Origin: Evernia prunastri | Lineage: Eukaryota; Ascomycota; Lecanoromycetes; Lecanorales; Parmeliaceae | Length of the DNA stretch: 64,000 nt | Assembly: GCA_003184365.1 (NCBI GenBank) | Contig: NKYR01000063.1 | Location: 62,001-126,000, forward strand | Reading direction: 5' to 3' | Shown: positions 10,483 through 21,420 of the stretch, in pieces | Position numbering within the stretch: position 1 is the stretch's first letter | Layout of the letters: every line of letters begins with the position of its first letter | Program-made: the position numbers and the translations under genes | The notes under the pieces: model-generated | The model's database searches: none | Seen by the model: the letters and a program-made list of their open reading frames with translations, nothing else | What the model was told of the DNA's origin: nothing

Positions 10483-13400
10483 TCACGGCTGTCTCCTCCG
10501 TTCCAGCAGCCGGAACACCCTCATATGTCCCTTGCTTTTCGCTATCGACCCCGGAGTATCGTCATCCTCATCCTCAAGATGGGTCTGAACACCCGGATCC
10601 AACAGCCTCTCCACGACGCGGTAGTGCCCGCCGGAAGCAGCAAAGAATAGTGGCGTTTCTCCTCGTCCGTCCTTTGCATTGGGGTTCGCACCGGCGGGGA
10701 GGGCCAACAGGATCTCCACGATGCCGTCGTGCCTACCGGAGGCGGCAAAGAATAATGGTGTCCTTCCTTGTCTGTCCTGTGAATTGGCGTTCGCACCGGC
10801 AGAGAGCAGAGCCTTGACCGTCAGAATGTTGCCCAATATCGCTGCATGTATGAGCGGAGTCTGCCCTCTTCCATCAGGGACGTCCGGCTCGACTCCCTGG
10901 GCCAAGGATCTTTTGATCGGATCGAGTTCGAGGTCGATGTCTCTCGTGGGCCTGACTCTATGGTCTATCGAGCCGTTGGGGGAGGAGTCTACCGCGTCAT
11001 GTAGTCGAGCAAGGTCGAGCCACTTCTTCGGGACCTCGGCCAGACCAGAGTGTTCCGACAGCACTTGAAGGATCCCCACAGCTCCAGAGCCAGCGGCCGC
11101 TTTGAAAATTTCTTCATCCAGCATGGTCTTGTCGCTCCGTTCCAGGAGAATAGTCATCAAGGCCCTATCGTCTCTGTGGTTCTCTGCTGCTGCTTGCAGC
11201 ACATCGCGTGTGACTCGGAAACATATGCCCCGATCAATCAGCAAGTTGAGTAACGGCACTTCATCAAAGCCCTTCCTTGTTATACTTATCAAGGCTTCTG
11301 GACCGACGACAATGCCTTTTACCTCATCGAGGAGGAATCTTAAATTCTCCACGAGCCATCCTCTATTCAATATCGCTGCCTGAGCCAAATCTCTGCTAAT
11401 ATCTTCAGTCATCTCGGCTCTGCAGGCTCTTTTCCAAGTGAGAGCCAAGCTATCAGGATCACTGCGCCGAGCCGCCATGTGGACCATATGTCTTGTGACA
11501 GGCAGGTCGGTCACTTTGTCCATAACGAGCTGCACTTTCTCTGGGTCTTTGCTCATCAGTGCCCCCACTACAACGGCTTCTGTGATTGGCGCCAACGTAT
11601 GTTTTAAAAGAAAAATCATGTCCTCATCGATCCTTCCCGAAGAGCTCTCTCCACAGCCTCCTGAGGGACGCTGCTATTGCCAACTCGACGCTGCAACAGC
11701 AGAATCACCTCTAGACCGAACTTATTATTTCGTGCAGCTTATACAAGCAGAGGGTTCATGATGTCGAGAAAGTTTACCCTGTCCAATAGCAGTCCCACTG
11801 ATTGGTCGCCGAACGGTGAACCAAGGGTTACTAGCTGCTGCTGGTAGGATTTTCCCTATGATTTCCAAATCCTCGAGTCGATCCAATAAGAGCTGCAAAG
11901 TTTCCTCCGATGCAAGGTGGCTTATCATTGTTTCCAGCACTTCTTCTGTCATTTCCCGCTCTCGTTCGAAGAGCATCCTGATCGACTCGTCCCTAGAATC
12001 TAAGTTCTTCACTACCGTCAGGAGAACATCTTCTGTGATCCTTAAATACCCCGCCCGTTCTAATAACCGCTCCTAGTACCCGGTCCCTGGGACCTGGACT
12101 GTGCAGCAATTATCATCATTTCTGCCATTTCTTCCATGACCATCCATTCTTGTGCTTCGGCTAAGAGCAAGCTCATGATCTTTGCTCCATCGACATCATT
12201 TCCTGCAGCGCACCTCAAAAGCAGGCCGGTAATTGTACAACCACGATCTAGTAGCAGCCGCAAAGTGGAGGCAGACCCGGTGGCAGCTGCTTTATCAACA
12301 AGGATTTGCGACATGTGGTACCCGCTATCTAGCAACGAGCCCAAAATTCTTGCATTGCAGTTTTCTATCGCTCTATTGATGGCTGTTGTAGATATTGCAT
12401 CAGGACCAGACCGATCAAGCAGTAGACCCAGAACCTTCTCATTCTGGTTCAATACACCAGCGTTAATGACTTCCCTCGTTATCTCAGCAGAATCCTCTCG
12501 ATCAAGTAGCAACTGCATAACCTTTTCGTCGCCCGATGTCGCGATTGTCCGCATTATGTAAGGGGTGATTTGGAGATCTTTCTGGTCTAGAAGCAGTACC
12601 ATGACCTCCAAATTGCCCTCGCGTCCGGCTTGCTCAAGTAGCAAGTCCCTGGATATTCCGATCTTGTCAATATGAGGCAGTAATAATTCAAACCTGCTCC
12701 TAGAACAGAATCTTGCAGCATACTCGAGAAGAGTTTGTGACACCTCTGATGGTTTACACTTTACAATCAATCTTTCCACAATCTCCTTCCACATTTTTGG
12801 GTAGTGCCAGTAGTCAACCAACTCGTAAATCAATGTCGTGACTTCAATTTTGCTCTCACTGAGGACCCAGTCCAAAGTGTCCGGATCCATGTACACTGCC
12901 ACTACGCGCACCAAGTCTATCGAGATTTCATCATCACCGCGGTCCCTCAGAATAATCTTGAGCGCCTCCCCCTCATTGTTTTCCGCCGCCAGAAGCCAGC
13001 CCTTCTTCCTATATTGTGGAGGTTTCCCCTTCATACACGCGCGAAGAATTTCGCAGAACCCGTAAGCACATGCAACTAGATAAACCTTGTCTTCTGGCCT
13101 GGGGCTGAAGACGGGATGTAGATACAATTGAAGAGACCCCTGTACTCTGCGCTGTTCAGATTGTATCCATACATTCAACGGCGAAAGGTCAGGAGACGCG
13201 TCGGAGAGAGAAAAAGGAAAGACTCGATCGAATCGAGGATCACTTTTCCTCCCTTCCTCTCCAATCGATTGGCAATGTGTGGCCCAGAACATTGTAGCGT
13301 AGTTACGGAAGCCTTCCAATAGTTCCGCAGAAGACGCAAATTTTCGACGAAGATCAGGATGATAATGGTTTTGCAGGAAAACCTCCGCAGCTGAGCATTT

Positions 13401-14234
13401 TGATGAAATCATGAAATGTAACAAACAGGTCTCGGCTGCAAGAAGATGACAGGAATGTGCCATATATTCAGCTCGCTTCTCGAAGAACTCCCGCACGGAA
13501 AGATGATCAAACCTAAACACATCTAGACCGTCGTCGAAGACGACAAAGTTATAACAAAGATCGAGAACATGTTCCTTCGTGAGCTCTTCTGTCAAACCGG
13601 TATCCATTGCTATTGCAGTGCAGAATTCCGAAGATTTCATCCGCCTCTGCGCGCACAGCAGCCATTTCATTATGTTCTTAATAGCTGACTGGCCGAATTC
13701 GCCAGGGTACTTCAGCAGATTCTCTTCGTACATCTCTATATAGAGTTGCTCCAGCTTGGGTGGTAGTCGTCCCAATCTCGCTCGGACATCTCGATCTAGC
13801 TTCATCGTACAGAGCAGTCCCAACTGCAGGCTCGCCCATCTGAACATGCCATCGGCACTTCTACTTACTCCACCAATTATCAAACTTTTCAGTTCTTCTT
13901 TGGCATTGCTGTTGCGCAACAAACGTCGCTTCCTGACTAGTCCATCGGTTTCTTCCCTGACGAAGGTCTCGATATCGGCCGAGTTTCTACGGGAAGTCAG
14001 ATCGAGATTTGGGTAGACCTGAAGCGCGCAAAAAAATTCTTGGTCGTCACGACTCGAAAGGAACACTTTCAGTAGCCCGAGCGAGGAGTTCTGCAGCAGA
14101 TTTTCAATCGTGTCTACGAGCATATCCCGTTTTTCGGGATCGCACTCGTCGAGAGCATTTCTTGATACATTGCTCTTTGTCTCTATTCGTAAGCACGTGG
14201 AGGTCGGACAGAATGTCAAGTCTATCTTGGCCAT
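10483..14234 (-). pseudogene. STAND/NACHT-type protein with ankyrin-like repeats, probably broken
   Basis: The longest frame (14234-12060) starts just before ALDECD, the Walker B motif of fungal NACHT proteins. It continues through the usual post-Walker segment (KVFLSSRDDQ, DIETFVREE, ADGMFRWASLQL) and a winged-helix-like region, then enters about 30-residue helical repeats of the type LLLDR-x-ITxxVLxAAxxN. The repeats continue in other frames: one at 12060-11880, one around 11720-11640, and one at 11619-10483, where three canonical ankyrin repeats (GRTPLFFAAS, GETPLFFAAS) end the protein. One change of frame, near 11840-11720, fits a normal intron. Those near 12080 and 11635 do not and look like indels. 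No P-loop (GxxGxGKS) was found upstream of 14234. I read this as a decayed NLR-like gene. Unrecognised introns or assembly errors remain possible. Confidence 0.65.
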
Positions 14235-15095
14235 TGTAGAAAGCGAGCTGTTGGCGATCGATTTGAATCAAATCTTCAAGAGCAGATGCCCACAGATCTT
14301 TGTTCGAGGTGATCATTACAATCTCAAGGTCTCTTTTGCCAGCTGTCGGTTCTCAGGCGGCTGAAGTAAATCCAATATGCCGTAAGAAGGAAGTTAGGGT
14401 CCGTGAAAGATCAGCCTTATGCAAGTCATGCGGTAGGACATAAGCGTACACAAAGCCAGGCCAGCTAAGCAGGGAACACGTGCTGTATGGTACGAAGCAC
14501 GATGGGCTGGAGGCGAGATAGTTGGTGAGCGGTATATTTGCTAGTAGGCAGGAGCGGTGCGCACACTTTCACCTCCAGAACGCCAAGGCTCATCTCCCTG
14601 AATTTTCCGAAGAATTGATGGTACGCCCACAGTTTTAAGTACACTTAATCTGCAGCCTCGAAACGTCTGAAATACTTCGAGATCCTTCGGGGATAGACCA
14701 GTGCTCTCACTGGATAGAGAAAGTACATGGCACCACGACGCTGGGGCGTACTTGATGACCGGAATACGCGCAGGGCTGTTGCGCGACGAGCGCTTTGGAT
14801 TGAGACGTGTAGGCGTTGCTATTTGCTACATCTTATCGGAGGGAGTTGAGTGTCAAAGAGAGTTTACCGGTGGATGTGCAAAGACAGCGTATCTGCCCGT
14901 CAGCATTTTGATAAAGTTTCTAAGGGTGTAGAGTAGCATTTGCACCGTATTTAGACCGCTTGAGACCATTCAGCGCTACGAGTAGCATGGACCTTTTCAT
15001 ATTGACTACAAGCCACCAACGAGCCAAGCAGACGAGTAAAAACCACTTTCTTTGGTTCTTCATTCATTACTCACTCTGGGCGGGATCTGTGAAGA
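14235..15095. other. Region upstream of the STAND gene
   Basis: The ATP-binding half of a NACHT domain would be expected here on the minus strand, but no P-loop is seen in any frame. One 55-codon open stretch (about 14364-14525, minus) has no recognisable similarity. Otherwise empty. Confidence 0.4.
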
Positions 15096-15964
15096 TCACC
15101 ACGGCTGCACACCATCCTTAAGAACAACTTTGCCCACGTCGTCATCTCTGCTCCCCTCCAAAACACTCCTGATAAGAGTTCCCGCCACGGACGGATCAGC
15201 AGCTCCCATCTTTTTATTCATCTCTGCACCCCCACCTAGGCCGGTAGCAAGAAAACCTGGCGAGATACACCACACCTTGACCCCATCTTCGTGTAGCATG
15301 CGGTGCCATTCCCGCATCATCATATTCATCCCAGTCTTGCTGCTGCGGTATGCGGGAACACTGTAATTCTTCCCATCAAAATTGCCCTTTGGCCAGCCCT
15401 TCGGGGAGTATCTGTTGACGAATAAGGCCATGTCTTCTGTTCCGCCAAGAGAGGAGGTTCCAGAAGAGATGAAGAGAAGGCGTGGGTTGTGGGTTTGGAG
15501 GAGCAGGGGGATGAAGGTTGAGGTCATAATTTGCGTCCCGACAGTGTTGACATTCCAGGATTGGTTCCACATCTCACGTTCGGTCAATTTTCCGGCGGTG
15601 AGCTGTTGGTCCATTTGCGCGCCTGTTAAGAAACTTGTCAGCTTGCAAATGGCCTAATGATGGCAGGGACAAGCATACCGGCATTGTTGACTAGCGCATC
15701 AAGCCTTCCGAATTTGGACTGAACTAGGTCGAATGCCTTTTTGATCGAGTCATCGTGCTCAATGTCGACCTGGAGTGGGGATAGCTTGCTGCGAGAAGAC
15801 GGAAACTCTGCCAGGGCAGAGCTGATAGCTTCATCGACCTTGGAAAGTGAACGGCCACCGAGGATGATGTCGTACGCTTTGTGCGAGGCGCAGAGTGACT
15901 TGACGATCTGGAAGCCGATGCCGGTGTTTGCGCCTGTGATCAAGATAACTTCTTGTTGGTCCAT
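15096..15964 (-). CDS. Short-chain dehydrogenase/reductase (carbonyl reductase-like)
   Basis: Two exons, 15679-15964 and 15622-15096, encode 270 residues and join inside the NNAG motif. The Rossmann cofactor loop TGANTGIG lies at residues 10-17, NNAG at about 93-96 and the catalytic YxxxK as YRSSK. Classic SDRs of this length use NAD(P)H to reduce or oxidise carbonyl/alcohol groups. The sequence resembles fungal carbonyl-reductase-type SDRs, with an insertion (YSPKGWPKGNFDGKNYS) before the catalytic Tyr. An alternative ATG at 16021 would add 19 residues. I prefer 15964 because the Rossmann strand begins right after it. Substrate unknown. It sits about 1.3 kb from a divergently transcribed Zn2Cys6 gene. 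Confidence 0.88.
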
Positions 15965-17225
15965 TTTTTGCAACTGCTGAAGTAGAGCGAGTGAGCCTTC
16001 AACTGAGCAGATAGAAGTCACATTTTATAGATCGGAGACGCGTGCTAGCTCCTGGTGCCAGAGTTGACATTGGCAAGCCTATCCCGACTCGTCCGTGTCA
16101 CGTGATTTCTCGGCCGTAACACCCCGGGGCATGCCAGACCTGAGAGGAATATTTACGCGACACAATGTCTCGTTGTACGAAGGACAATATCCATGCAACA
16201 TACTTGGCGTAGTGCTAGGCGTGCCACCAACGCTGGCGAGTTGGGTGAGAAACTCGGCATCAAAATACTCTAGGGACCCAAGATGCCTAGAGTTTTACGG
16301 AGCTCGGCACCAAAAGTGATTGATCTTGCCCTCGGATGGTAGAATAGCCCCCCTGTAGGTAAGGTTAGTCGAAAGTTGAAGGCCTAACATATATTATTGA
16401 TATTCAATGACTTGATGAATCGGGATGTTTCTACTTACGTAGTGTTCTGATGCAAATACTTTGGAGTGATCTCTGGCTGGCTAGCCGCCGCTAAGGTCGG
16501 CTGAGTACGGTACTCTAGGTAGGTAATTGGGGGTATCCTTATACAGTCAAACCTCGCTATAGCAAACTGAGAAAAACAGCAGCTTCATTGCGGAATAGCG
16601 AAACGACGTTGAGTATAAGCTAAGCCTAAAACAACTAAAACTCAAGTCTCAGACTACTCGTAAATTTCAGCCGTTTAAAAACAGCTTATGCGTACGATAT
16701 TGTGCATCAATGTAAGGGCGTATTTTATACAACATTCATGCAGTATCTTCCGTTAATCTCAAGACAGTGCACTAAAAAGTTACCTTGGCTACTCAAAATA
16801 TGCCAAGACATTTCTTGAGCTGTCAAAAGAATTTCGACTCTTTCGCAAAGTTTATTATTATTCTATTTTACATCACAGCGAGAGACTGAAATCTTCTAAG
16901 AAATGGAAAACTACATATACACTATATCTACTAGGTTTTGTGAAAATATTAGATAATGAAAAGTTGTGATTGTGGGATTATATCAGAAAATCGAATTTTT
17001 GGATTTTGTTTTTGAGAATCGCGTTTTAGTTTCTCAAGGATTAAGAATATACGGAGTAGGGGTAGTTCCGTGAGAACGAGGATTCCGTTGTATCGGATTT
17101 TGCCGAGGTTTGATTGCATGCTTTACTAACTGAGTGGCTGGCATAGCAACTACTTTCCAACACGACTAAGGAAGGCACCTGATGATGTTGTCGTCCCACC
17201 AATAACAACTTAGAATCCAGCCTTG
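15965..17225. other. Divergent intergenic region with AT-rich and repeat-like sequence
   Basis: Separates the SDR (minus) and the Zn2Cys6 gene (plus). A TA-flanked word at 16542-16562 (CAGTCAAACCTCGCTATAGC) resembles terminal repeats of Tc1/mariner-pogo elements. AT-rich sequence follows to about 17040. No transposase frame is present. Confidence 0.4.
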
Positions 17226-19202
17226 ATGGAGCGTACACAACAACATAGAATTACAAGGACTCGTGAATTGCGAGCTTGTACTGAATGTCGCAAGCGAAAA
17301 TTGAAATGTGACCGTCAAGTGCCCTGCACTGCTTGTATTCGAAGAAACGAAGCGACGTGTTGCGTCTACGCAAGAAGTAGTAAAGGAGGAGCTGAGGCAA
17401 GGCTCGAGCATTTGGAACAATTGGTAGAGGAGCTCTCCCGGTCACGAGAGCTCATCGCAGACCATGGCAGATTGACGCCTGATGCCAGTACAGTGCAGCG
17501 TGATAGAGAGGACATACATTATGATTCTCTTCATAATGGAGCCACCCACTGGTCTGCAATGCTCGAAGATATCGAGGAGCTCCGAACCGCCATTAGCCTC
17601 AATGACGAAGTCGACGATGCCCACATGGCTCTTGATGGTGACGGTGACAACGACGCAACTAGACTACTTTTCGGTGCAATGAAACCCCTGTCATACGAAC
17701 AAGTGCTTTCACAATTCCTACCTGCAAGGCATAAAGTGGATCGATTAGTCGGTGCTTATTTCAGGATGAAGACTGTCGCCGCGCCATTCCTACATACTAC
17801 GCAGTTTCGCCGCCTCTATCAGCTTTTCTGGGACAACCCGCCCACTACTTCACCGTTATGGACTTCGATACTTTTCTCTATTCTTGAAATAGCTACAAAG
17901 ACTTTGTCTAGCCAACCCGCTACCAGTACAGACGAGGACAAGATGTCCAATCGGTTCGACACCGCTGCCGCTCATTGCTTAGCTGTCGGAGAGTATTATC
18001 GACCCCAACGATTCGTCGTCGAAGCACTACTTCTGTACGCTCAATCAAAGTGCCTTACGAGCGTTGATCTAGGTACAAATGTGGCCGTCCTTTTCGGCAC
18101 ACTCGCTCGCCTAGCAACGGTTATGGGCTACCATAGAGACGCTGACGGATCTCGGCAAAGAATATCTGTATTCGAGGGGGAGATGCGCCGACGTACCTGG
18201 TCCATGTGTATGCAACTTGACATGCTCATCTCTTTCCAACTCGGGCTCCCGAGCAATATTCAGTTCCCGACTTGGGACACAAGGTCACCAACCAATCTTT
18301 TGGACTCTGACTTTGATGAAAATACGGTACAACTACCCCCTGCAAGGCCGGCGACCGAGCCTACCGAGCTGCTCTTCTACATTGCAAAGCACAGACTCAT
18401 GACAGTTTTCGAAAAGGTCATTCGGCACACCCTCTCTGCTACTGACAGGCCAAGTGATGAGCTCGAAGGGATTGATCAAGAGGTTCGAAGAACGTTCACA
18501 GCTCTTCCGGCCATTTTCCACCCTCGCCCCATAGCAGAATCGGTTGTTGATACTCCATCGATCAAGGTCACTCGGCTGTGCGTAAATTCTATCTACCGGA
18601 AGTGTCTGTGCGTCCTACATCGAAAGTACGTTACTCGTGGCAGACAAGACAGTCTTCGTATATGTTACACTTCGGCGTCCGACCTTGTAAGACGATTTCT
18701 GGATGTGTACAAGGAGTTTGAACCAGGTGGGCAGCTAGAGACAGAGCGCTGGTTCATGGGCAGTATCACGTGGCACGACTTCTTGCTTGGTTGTATGGCG
18801 CTATGTCTCACCGTCTGTTTTACCACACGCTATAGTGCTGAGCCCGCTAGCACTGCGCTCATCGACGTTGCAGGGTCATTGCATCTGCTGCAAAATGCGA
18901 AAGCTGTATGTGAGAAGCGTTTCCCCAAGAGCAAAGACACGGAAAAAGTGCGGCGCCTGGTTGAGGCTACGATCCTAAATTTCAGCAGTCAGGAAAATGG
19001 AAGCGCACTCGCGACGCAAGTCATGTCTTATAGCGAACAAAACGAGGCGTCTGAGGTGCAATGGCACCTGACACCATCTGCTCAAGCCGAGAACGACTGG
19101 CTATGGAGCGATGGTACGATTAATTCGGCGGACGATACTGGATGGGCGTACCTGGAGCAATTCCTGAATCTGCCAAATGAAGATTTCATATCCGATATTT
19201 GA
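17226..19202 (+). CDS. Zn2Cys6 (Gal4-type) transcription factor with fungal-specific middle domain
   Basis: Single exon of 658 residues. The binuclear zinc cluster is complete: Cys18, 21, 28, 34, 37 and 45 with the basic RKRKLK loop. A short coiled coil follows (EARLEHLEQLVEELSRS, about 60-76) and is the likely dimerisation helix. Residues 150-480 form the fungal_trans middle homology region, with the ARLATVMGYHRD and FEGEMRRRTWSMCMQLD segments typical of that domain. The C-terminus is acidic and aromatic (DDTGWAYLEQFLNL), suitable for activation. Such nuclear proteins often control an adjacent metabolic gene set. Its neighbours (SDRs, P450 relic) make a pathway-specific regulator plausible, but that is inference. 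Confidence 0.9.
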   Translation: MERTQQHRITRTRELRACTECRKRKLKCDRQVPCTACIRRNEATCCVYARSSKGGAEARLEHLEQLVEELSRSRELIADHGRLTPDASTVQRDREDIHYDSLHNGATHWSAMLEDIEELRTAISLNDEVDDAHMALDGDGDNDATRLLFGAMKPLSYEQVLSQFLPARHKVDRLVGAYFRMKTVAAPFLHTTQFRRLYQLFWDNPPTTSPLWTSILFSILEIATKTLSSQPATSTDEDKMSNRFDTAAAHCLAVGEYYRPQRFVVEALLLYAQSKCLTSVDLGTNVAVLFGTLARLATVMGYHRDADGSRQRISVFEGEMRRRTWSMCMQLDMLISFQLGLPSNIQFPTWDTRSPTNLLDSDFDENTVQLPPARPATEPTELLFYIAKHRLMTVFEKVIRHTLSATDRPSDELEGIDQEVRRTFTALPAIFHPRPIAESVVDTPSIKVTRLCVNSIYRKCLCVLHRKYVTRGRQDSLRICYTSASDLVRRFLDVYKEFEPGGQLETERWFMGSITWHDFLLGCMALCLTVCFTTRYSAEPASTALIDVAGSLHLLQNAKAVCEKRFPKSKDTEKVRRLVEATILNFSSQENGSALATQVMSYSEQNEASEVQWHLTPSAQAENDWLWSDGTINSADDTGWAYLEQFLNLPNEDFISDI

Positions 19203-20727
19203 TGCTGAACAATGGTTTGCGAGTCGTACTATAGTCCTGTGGGTCCTGTGAGGAATCACGCAACCCCGGTGAGTCGGGCTTGGTATACTGACACCCTGAT
19301 CAGCTTACAAGAGGCCCCATGCATACACTCGTGCTATTGGTAGCGCATTATAGTTATTCAAGATAAGCGATGTGAGGCATGCTGCGGTCTACATCTGCAC
19401 GTCAAAGCTCCACCATTGATCCGCTAGAATTCGTCCAACTCCAAAACGCCAACACAGGCCTTGTATTCCAGATCAACAATGAAGTGTACATTTACTGCTC
19501 ACAGGCCTATAGCTGGTCAAGGTACAGTGAGTCGTCAGCTCTGCTACGACAGTACTGAAGTGAAGGATCGGTAGCTGGCGTCTGCATTGGGCCTCGCGAA
19601 ATCAATAAAACTAAGCTGAAATAGACGCAGAAAGCCTTGTGTGTTGTCCAAAGAGTCGCAGCTCGCCTTCACAAGCTACTTTTGAAAGAACCGCAGCAAT
19701 AGGCGATAAAGTGGACATCGCAGATTTGTAGCGTTTGATTAGATCTCTGCTAGTCGCTAATACTTCTTCGTCTCCTAGCTTTTCTCCAATCCAATCTAAG
19801 CTGCTTGCATTTCTTGCCTACGAAACCCTCACACTACAGACTCGCCAGCTCTGCCAGCAATTTCCTCGACTCATTTTCGCAGATTGCAGGCCTTCCAGCG
19901 CATGCCAAAAGTCACGTTACGCACCCCGACCTTCTTGCCATACAATTTCATTCACGAAAGTACTTTTAACCTGACCTCTGATAACTTGTGGAATATCAGC
20001 GCTAGCAATTCACACTGTCTTCGCTCTCGAGGTGTTAAGTTGAGAACAGTGACATGAGATGGCGTCTAGAGACACCAGCTGCTCAAGACTACCACACAAC
20101 TTGAAAAATCCTAGCGAGTCGATAAATAGTCCAGATGTTCGTAGGAGCGGACCGGGAGCATTGAGACACTGTGTTCGGGACTGGGACCTGTTACTTTTGT
20201 GGGCCGATGGATGGTCAACTTACTCGCTTCGAGTGCCCAGTAATTCGGAGGGTGAACGAAAAACCTTTTTTTGAGTATGTTTATGGTGAGTTTGTGAAAT
20301 GGTGGTTCAATAAGTGAGTCACTCACACAGCATTCTACAAGCGACAGGGAGAGGGGGTCGAAGAAGCGCGACCTAAATGGCTGTTCAATCCGTCGACAAT
20401 GATATGCATTCCATTTATCGTCAGACATGGACTCTTTAGACCATTGGCCAGCTTCGGGGTCATAACCAGCGACGTATTCCGTATCTGAACCTATTACTCG
20501 GCTTCTGATGCACGACTGATTGCACCAGCGCCGCTCTCGGCTAGCCGGCTGCTGAGATGCGAGCCATGCACCGTGAAAACGTCGATATATTATGAACAAA
20601 TCCTACCCGTACAGCAACTACGGACTATTTGAATGTTGTACTCTTGACGAACAACGAACCTTCAATCACCAACGCCCCTCCAGGCTCGCCACACCGCCCT
20701 AATCTCCCTGTTTCCGGCAAATCTTCA
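19203..20727. other. Intergenic, nothing recognised
   Basis: A 1.5-kb gap between the Zn2Cys6 gene and the P450 relic. The 162-codon minus frame at 20111-20599 has no domain, signal or family resemblance, and I do not call it. Confidence 0.4.
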
Positions 20728-21025
20728 ATGTCGACGACCATGAGTGCCATGTTGAGCAACTCAGCCTTGACTGCCATCGCCCGAGTCGCAGTCAGTCTTC
20801 TGAGCGGTGTTGTGCTTGCACTCGCCGTCATTTCTGACCGCTACTATAAGTTTCGCCGACGTCTGCCGTCAGACCCTCCCGGTCTTCAGCTGGTTGCTAA
20901 CCTTTTTGAAATGTCAAAGAGCCACCCGTGACACCGAGTTGCGCGAGAAGCATGGCCCCCTTTTCCCATCATATTTCGACTATGATTCTTCATGTAGCTA
21001 CGATTATCTGAATTATAGGGTCTGA
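20728..21025 (+). pseudogene. Cytochrome P450 N-terminal relic
   Basis: From the ATG at 20728 the frame encodes a signal anchor (about ALTAIARVAVSLLSGVVLAL). The basic stop-transfer RRR and a proline-rich hinge ending in NLFEMSKSHP follow, which is the standard start of a microsomal fungal P450. The frame stops at 20931. The next family segment, ELREKHGPLF (the xKYGPL region), appears at once in the +1 frame up to about 20970, then runs into unrelated residues and a stop at 21025. The helices, the oxygen-binding motif, ExxR and the haem-Cys region are all absent. This is therefore a 5' fragment left by deletion. Confidence 0.72.
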
Positions 21026-21420
21026 CATCACCTTCCTCGCAACCCTCGCAATACTCACTACCTCCCCGAAGACGTATAACTTATTCGTTAGTGGACCCTG
21101 TCTTGGCATGTCCAGGCCTTTTGGTGCAATCCCCCGTACTACTATAAAAGTTGAAGCCTGGAATCATTCCACTTGCTGCGCTTATATATTGATGCCTGAA
21201 ATCTTTGAGATCTTGCCCTTCTTTTTCTGAAAGTAAAAATTGAAGAATAGCTTCCATCAAGATCCAACTACCTGGTAAACAACAAGTGAAGGCTGTCCAC
21301 CTCGCAAATTAATGATACAGTGTGTCTGACAGCATATTAATCATCAGAAGAAATATAATGATGAATTCGGTACAAAGCGGAAGCGCCTCACATGCCTTTC
21401 CCATCCCGTCGTTGGCAACG
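21026..21420. other. Intergenic, nothing recognised
   Basis: Between the P450 relic and the 3' end of the rhodopsin-like gene. AT-rich in part; no gene. Confidence 0.4.

Noticed and set aside
20111..20599. 162-codon minus-strand open frame
   Set aside because: No domain, signal peptide or conserved-looking motif; the composition looks non-coding.
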